Assembly: GCA_015680685.1 (NCBI GenBank)
Contig: MNCI01015910.1
Span: 1,538,592 to 1,602,591 of the forward strand
Reading direction: 5' to 3'
DNA: 64,000 nucleotides
Origin: Gnetum montanum
Taxonomy: Eukaryota > Streptophyta > Gnetopsida > Gnetales > Gnetaceae
Below the pieces are notes generated by a model that saw only the letters and a program-made list of their open reading frames with translations, searched no databases and was not told the origin of the DNA. Each line of letters starts with the position of its first letter. Positions within the stretch are counted from its first letter, which is position 1. Made by a program: the position numbers and the translations under genes. Positions 58,816-64,000 of the stretch are shown here, one piece after another.

Positions 58816-61709
58816 AATCCTTAGATCCTTGAGTGTTTCTTTTATCCACAAAATTTGTGCACAACTTCTTCCAATAGAAATATATTCTGCTTCTACTATA
58901 GAAATTTTTGTAGAGGTTTGCTTCTTAGTTGCCCAAGAGACAAGACTCTTCCCTAGAAAGAACCAGTTTTCACTTATGCTTCAATGATAATCTATATAGC
59001 TTGCCCAAATTGCATCACAATACCTAGCAAGATCAAGTGTGGAGTCCTTTGGATACCACAGTTCCCAGTTAGTAGTACCTTTTAGATAATGAAAATTCTC
59101 TTGACAACTTTTAAATGAGATTCTTTGGAATTAGCTTGATACTTGGTGCAAATTCCAACACTTAGAACAATATCAAGTCTAGTAGTAGTTAAATATAGGA
59201 GACTACTAATCATACCTCTATAGATGTTGAGATCAACAGATTTTCCTTGTTCATCTTTGCTTAGCTTGAAGTGTGCAATCATTGATGTTGCCTTAACTTT
59301 CACATCAACTAAATTAAATCTTTGTAACATATCTTTGATGTATTTTTTTGACAAATAAAGGTCCCACCTTTGGTTTAACTAATTTGAAATCCAAGGAAGT
59401 TATTGAGTTCTTCCATCATGCTCATTTCAAATTCTGATTGCATAAGATTTAAGAATTTCTTGCATAAAATTTCATTAGGAGCTCCAAAAATAATATCATC
59501 AACATAAATTTGGACAATATGTAGATCCTTATCATCGTGTTTTAGAAACAAAGTTACATCAACCCTATCTCTTTCAAAACCATTAAACATGAGATGTTGT
59601 GAAAGTCTATCATACCAAGTTCTAGGGGCTTGCTTGAGCCCATAGAGGGCCCTTTTTAGTTTAAAGACATAATCTGGATGGATATGATCTACAAATCCTT
59701 CAGGTTACTCAACATATACTTCCTCTTGAATAGTGCCATTCAAAAAGACACTTTTGACATTCATTTGATACAATTTGATTTCATTGATATTTGCATAAGC
59801 TAGAAGAAGTCTAATTAACTCAAGCCAAGCCACAAGAGAAAATGTTTCATTAAAATCAATGTCGTCTTGCTAATTGTATCCTTTAGCAATGAATCTAGCT
59901 TTTTTTTTTGACAATGTTTTCATTTTCATTTGTCTTGTTCCTAAACACCCATTTTGATCCAATAATGTACTTGTTATTAGGTTTAGGAGTTAATTCCCAC
60001 ACATGGTTTCTCATAAATTGATTTAACTCTTCTTGCATGGTTAAAATCCATCCTTTCTTTATTTTTGCCTCTCTAAAGTTTCTTGGGCTCAATTTATGAA
60101 AGATAGGCAATGTAGGCATACATCTCTTTTGTTTGAATCCTAGTTTTTATTTCCTCTTCTACTTGTCCAATAACATCATTAAGGGAATATGATCTTTAGA
60201 GTCTAGGCATCTTGAGCTGAGCTAGAGAAGTATCTTCATGCTCACTTTCTATTTCAAAATATTTTTCAACTTTTGTATGAGAAGTGCTAGAGATTTTTTG
60301 AATAGGAATTTCTTCATCATTAGAGTGTAAATTTGAACCATCACTATCATCTATTTTCACATTTATAGTTTCCTCCACGGTGTTGGTTCTTTTGTTTAAC
60401 ACCCTGTATGCCCTACTAACTGTAGAGTATCCTAGAAAAATTGCCTTATTGGTTTTGGGATCAAACTTTTTGAAAGCATATTTATCATTCAAAATATAGC
60501 ATTTTTCACAAAAAACATGAAAGTAACTAACTAAAGGCTTTCTACCAATTCACAATTCATATGGAGTTTTGGTAGTGAATCTTCTTACCAGAACTCTGTT
60601 GGACACACAACATGTTGTATTAATTGCTTTAGCTCAAAAGTGATATGGAATGTTTCTATCATTTAAAATGGTTCTTTCCATTTCATTCAAAACCTATTCT
60701 TCTACTTTGTAATTCCATTTGGTTGAGGAGTCATAGGAGAAGAAAATTGATGTAGAATACCATTTAACTAACAATATTATTCAAACTTGGCATTTTTGAA
60801 TTCTCCTCCATTATCACTCTTGATGGTTTTGATGGCATATCCCTTTTCATTTTGTATTTGATTATAAATTCTCATAAAATGCTCAAAAGCTTCATCTTTG
60901 TAATATAAGAAAGTAACCCATGTAAAATGAGAAAAATCATCAATAATGGTTAAATAATATCTTTTTTTTCCAAAGTAAAAGTTTGAGAGAGATCAACTAA
61001 GTCCATATGAAGCAATTCTAAAGGGTCTGAGGTAGAGATGCAATTCTTCTTACTAAAACTTACCCTTGTTTGTTTTCCTTTTTGACAAGTATCACAAGTA
61101 TTCAAGGAAAAATCCTTGAGTTTGGGCAACGCCCGAACCATATCTTTAGAGACAAGGGTTTGAAGAATATCTTTATTGATGTGGCCCAATTTTCTATGCC
61201 AAATATGAACATCACCTGTATTGCTAATTAATCACTTAGATTCAAGGTTAGAAACATTTTCTAAAATAGTATTATATACATTTTCTTTTCTATTTTCTTC
61301 TATAATAACCTTTCCAAAATTAGGATCTCTTACTCTTCATATATTCTTTGAAAAGGTAACATCAAAGTTTGAATCACAAAGTTAACTTACACTAAGAAGA
61401 TTGTGTTTAAGACCTTCAACATAAAACACTTGTTTAACACGAGGTTGATCCTTATCTTCAAGTGTACCAATACCTTTAATTTGAGCTTCTTCATCATCCC
61501 CAAAGGTGACTATTCTATAGTTTTATTTTGAAAATTATATAAATTAAGATTTTTCACCTATCATATGTCTTGAATATCCACCAATTATCGTGTTTTAACC
61601 ATAAATAATAAAAGAACTGAATATGTCTAGTTTTACCACAATAGAAACAAACCATTTTCCTTAATTTAGCTAAATAATCAAACCTGGATGAGTGTTTTCT
61701 CTTATCTGT
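58816..61709 (-). pseudogene. Element H copia pol (integrase, RT, proximal RNase H)
   Basis: From right to left: GHINKDILQTL...CDTCQKGKQTR, the zinc-binding start of integrase; KKFDPKTNKAIFLGYS and RAYRVLNKRTNTVEE, the integrase C-terminal part; WILTMQEELNQFMRNHVWEL and GSKWVF, the start of copia [14 protein letters not shown] with the YVDD active site near 59500; and then RGMISSLLYLTTTRLDIVLSVG and SIVEAEYISIGRSCAQ of RNase H. The order integrase before RT proves Ty1/copia. Many stops and frame breaks. Confidence 0.88.
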
Positions 61710-62567
61710 TGATGAGTGACAAGGTACCACTACGCCCAACCATACGAATCATAGGTGTTCATGTGTGATCCAGTCAAATTCTGCACACTTTAATTACCAA
61801 GTATCCTAGAGCTAAATGGCGAGTTCATGTTGTTTGTTTGTTGTCTTCCCAGTCTCACTTGTGAAATGCAAGTGTATGGTTAAGTGCAACTGAGGCATAA
61901 GATTTTTATTATTTTGTGTTTGATCAATTGATCACCTAAAAAAAGAATAAAAGTGAGAGTAACTAAGTGCTAAGTAAACTATTTTCTAATCTAGCCTAAC
62001 ACAAGTAACCGTCCCCACTTCTTGGACACTTCCTGAACTTCGTGTAAACATTGCTAGGTTGTCAAATGCTAATCGTTTCTGAGCTACCAAGTGCCACATG
62101 TATGTTTGAAGGGGTCATGCTTGTGTATTTTAGTCAGTTGCTTAATTAATCAAAATTAATTGTTGAAGGAATAACATTAATGTAAACTACATGAAGTCAC
62201 AATATGTAAATGGATAAAGAAAGAAAGTCTCAAGTGCTTCAAGGATGAATTAAAGAGCTCGTCTTTATTTGCCAATACAATGGTGTGTTCAAGTATATCA
62301 ATGCTTGAATAAAGATCCGATCACACTTAGACCTCCTGCTGTAGGCACTTGGAAAATATCCTAACTCTCAGATGAACAAATTTTAAGAGTTTTACTACTT
62401 GACTACAAAAACTACCCTTGAATCATATGCCCAAGGGCTATATTTATAGACCTAAGAGTAACCCTGCGATATTGAATGCCTGATATCACATCTTGGATTG
62501 CAATATTGCGTACCTGATATCGTAGGTGCTCTGATATTGGAGCTTATGATAAAAGCATGATTCATCA
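61710..62567 (-). repeat. Element I 3' LTR (858 bp)
   Basis: It runs TGATGAGTGACAAGG to TCATCA on the plus strand, with the group's U5 words reversed (ACGCCCAACCATACGAATCA). A reversed TATA (TATATTTATAG) lies near 62432 and TGATATC words in U3. A reversed polypurine tract (TACCCCCATG) adjoins its right end, so this is a 3' LTR and the element extends rightward. Confidence 0.85.
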
Positions 62568-62839
62568 TACCCCCATGATTGAATGAAAACTCATCCTTGA
62601 GTACAAGAGAAACAAGTCCCTTACAAAATATATTAGAAGGTATGGAATGTTTAATTGACATGCAGAGTGACACAGAGAAAATAGACAAATACAAAAGTGC
62701 CTGAGCATACATTATTACAATTGTGTACAAAATTTGGATGTTCATGACAACAGGGAAGAACACCCTTGGATCCAATGGACATCCAACCCCTCTTGGCAAC
62801 AGAAGAATGAGGGAGAGGTAGAAGAGATCTAATGGTCAT
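62568..62839 (-). mobile_element. Element I internal 3' end
   Basis: The polypurine tract lies at 62568-62577. On the minus strand, an AACTCGAGGATGA-like block (here CTCAAGGATGAGTTTTCATT) matches the sequence just before the 3' LTRs of B, C and D. The segment stops abruptly at 62839, where element J begins. Confidence 0.7.
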
Positions 62840-63639
62840 TGTAACGACAGAAAACGTCGGCAGTTGGAAATACCGACCGAGATTCCGGCGTACACAGTTT
62901 TAGCCACGGATCCGCGCGAGGGCTATGCTGGAAAAACGAATCCGCGGCGCCCTGAACGGTCTTGTCGATCAGACAGGGACTTACGGGTCAGTAAAACGAT
63001 GAGAGTTACGCAGAGAGAAAGCGATCTGTTTCGAAGAATGGTAAAACAAAGGGAACGCGATGTGATCGGATTGCGACGGCGATAATGCTAAACACGATGA
63101 AAGGAGGCTGGCAAAAGAGAAACACGTAGCTTCAAGATCCGCGCTTTGACTTACAAATGTATATTTCGTATGATGAAATTACACTGGGGAATCCCTGATT
63201 ACAGGATGTGAAACAAGCACAGAACAACAAGCAAAACGGTTTAAACAGAAGTCCGATCTACCTCGTGGCCTAAGCTGAGATGCAAGGCGGGCCAAGCTTT
63301 GACGTCTACCGATCAACTGTTTCTGATTGATAGAGTCGTTTCAGCAGAAAGATTGCTCCTGTCACCGGTACTCAATTTGAACTGTACTCTGTTTCGGCTG
63401 TAAGGTGATGAGGTCCACAATTGCCAAAGCGCTGTTCTCTGTATCTCTGCTCCAAAGTGCTAAGTGCTCTGGTGCTCAGAAATTTGCTAACACGAATTTT
63501 TTGCCAACCGACCCCTGTATCTTTGTCAACTGGGGTATTTATAGGCCGCGACACTTCGCGGAGAAGGCGCAACCCTGATGATGTGGGTCTCGGATATTGC
63601 GGGCCCTGTTGGCATGATCTTTTAAGTCAGACTGCGACT

Positions 63640-63671
63640 ACGCACAACACGCTTATTTACGTGTTGTGCGT
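63640..63671. other. Perfect inverted repeat, 12-bp arms
   Basis: ACGCACAACACG and CGTGTTGTGCGT are separated by eight bases. It lies between the hairpin array and the TATA of element J. Confidence 0.85.
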
Positions 63672-63719
63672 GTGAAGAGTAGGCATATGCTGAACGTACT
63701 TTAGGCTGCATTTAGGCAG

Positions 63720-64000
63720 TATTACGCTCATTCGCATTGTGTTGCGTGCATGAGCGTAATCTGAAGTAAAAGCCATAAGCTCAAAATTGTTTTACGCTCA
63801 CTATGCAACTGTGCGTAACGAAGCGTGGACTTTACGCTCACTACGCAACTGAGCGTAACGAAGCGTGAAGTGTGCAACTTACGCCCGCTACGCAACTGCG
63901 CGTAATGAGTGCGTAAATAATGCGTGGTTTACGCTCGCTACGCAGCTGCGCGTGATGAAGTGTAAATAATGTACAAGTTACGCTCACTACGCAGCTGCGC
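63720..64000. repeat. Tandem hairpin array TTACGCTC...GAGCGTAA
   Basis: Units start near 63722, 63791, 63831, 63879, 63929 and 63978, mostly 41-50 bp apart. Each contains arms such as TTACGCTC and GAGCGTAA around ACTACGCAACT, so each unit can fold. The array continues beyond the window. Confidence 0.85.

Larger units (their letters stand above)
53062..61709 (-). mobile_element. Element H: decayed Ty1/copia retrotransposon, split by element F
   Basis: Reading right to left are a zinc-knuckle remnant (CFYCGKTRHI, about 61640), GAG-pre-integrase/HHCC (60950-61189), integrase C-terminal part, RT and RNase H. The RNase H is cut at 58816 by F and resumes at 53477. Element I interrupts it on the right at 61710. 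LTRs of H itself are not seen in the window. Confidence 0.8.
62840..64000 (-). repeat. Element J LTR (partial) with U3 hairpin array
   Basis: This block is clearly more GC-rich than its surroundings. It starts TGTAACGACAG at the junction with element I. On the minus strand GCCTATAAATACCCC (about 63532-63546) is a TATA box. Upstream of it in transcription sense (63600-64000) lies a perfect 12-bp hairpin and a tandem array. As its TG end abuts unrelated sequence, it is read as the 3' LTR of a minus-strand element reaching past the window. The family is unidentified. Confidence 0.6.

Noticed and set aside
62864-63085. Arg-rich open frame of 73 codons
   Set aside because: It lies within the U5/R part of the element J LTR, in GC-rich sequence where open frames are common. 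There is no family match.
63720-64000. CRISPR-like array
   Set aside because: Repeats of 41-50 bp are present, but the spacers are short and themselves repeated, no cas genes exist, and the context is a plant LTR.

Overview
This is a stretch of repeat-rich seed-plant nuclear DNA. It holds two host genes, both on the minus strand and both apparently intact, surrounded by nested LTR retrotransposons. The plant assignment rests on the two gene families (an ATXR5/6-type histone methyltransferase and a plant Alba-RGG protein), on spliced exons with GT-AG borders, and on plant Ty3/gypsy and Ty1/copia lineages. The transposon density suggests a large genome, possibly a gymnosperm, but nothing here fixes the species.

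Host genes. (1) An ATXR5/ATXR6-like H3K27 monomethyltransferase spans 20291-22135. Its six exons join to exactly 350 codons, with a PHD finger, a PCNA-binding (PIP) motif and a SET domain. Its promoter carries a cluster of E2F-type sites. (2) A plant Alba-domain protein with an RGG tail spans 47352-50006. It has eight exons and 247 codons, if one unusual splice donor is used.

Mobile DNA, left to right. Positions 1-3047: the 5' part of a minus-strand element (A) with its 5' LTR, tRNA-Asp-type primer site and gag, including a 20-N assembly gap. Positions 3048-5729: old LTR-like sequence with short palindromic repeats. Positions 5730-17985: a decayed minus-strand Ty3/gypsy element (K) with two LTRs, split between protease and RT by a plus-strand element (B, 9353-15144, target duplication AACAC). 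Positions 17986-20044: AT-rich DNA with a 382-bp-period duplication. Positions 22980-26430: three decayed LTRs, one of them a solo LTR inserted in another (target duplication ATTAT) and itself carrying a foldback/MITE-like insert. Positions 26731-33114: element C (target duplication ATTAA). Positions 34279-43394: element D (target duplication GAGGT). Positions 52235-53056: a solo LTR (E, target duplication ATGAT). Positions 53062-61709: a decayed minus-strand Ty1/copia element (H) interrupted by element F (53478-58815). Positions 61710-62839: the 3' end of another minus-strand element (I). Positions 62840-64000: the LTR of a further minus-strand element (J), with a U3 array of hairpin-forming repeats.

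The most interesting theme is the group A-F plus I. These elements share LTR ends (TGATGA...TCATCA) and a G-rich polypurine tract. Where it survives (A-D), the primer site matches the 3' end of tRNA-Asp. None that can be seen whole carries reverse transcriptase or integrase. B, C and D carry gag only. F carries gag plus a protease. D also has a long second reading frame before the 3' LTR (plant-transposon-like region, then coiled coil), of which B and C keep only the two ends. They look like a non-autonomous, gag-bearing (TR-GAG/LARD-like) lineage related to Athila/Tat Ty3/gypsy elements, presumably mobilised by a partner not in this window.
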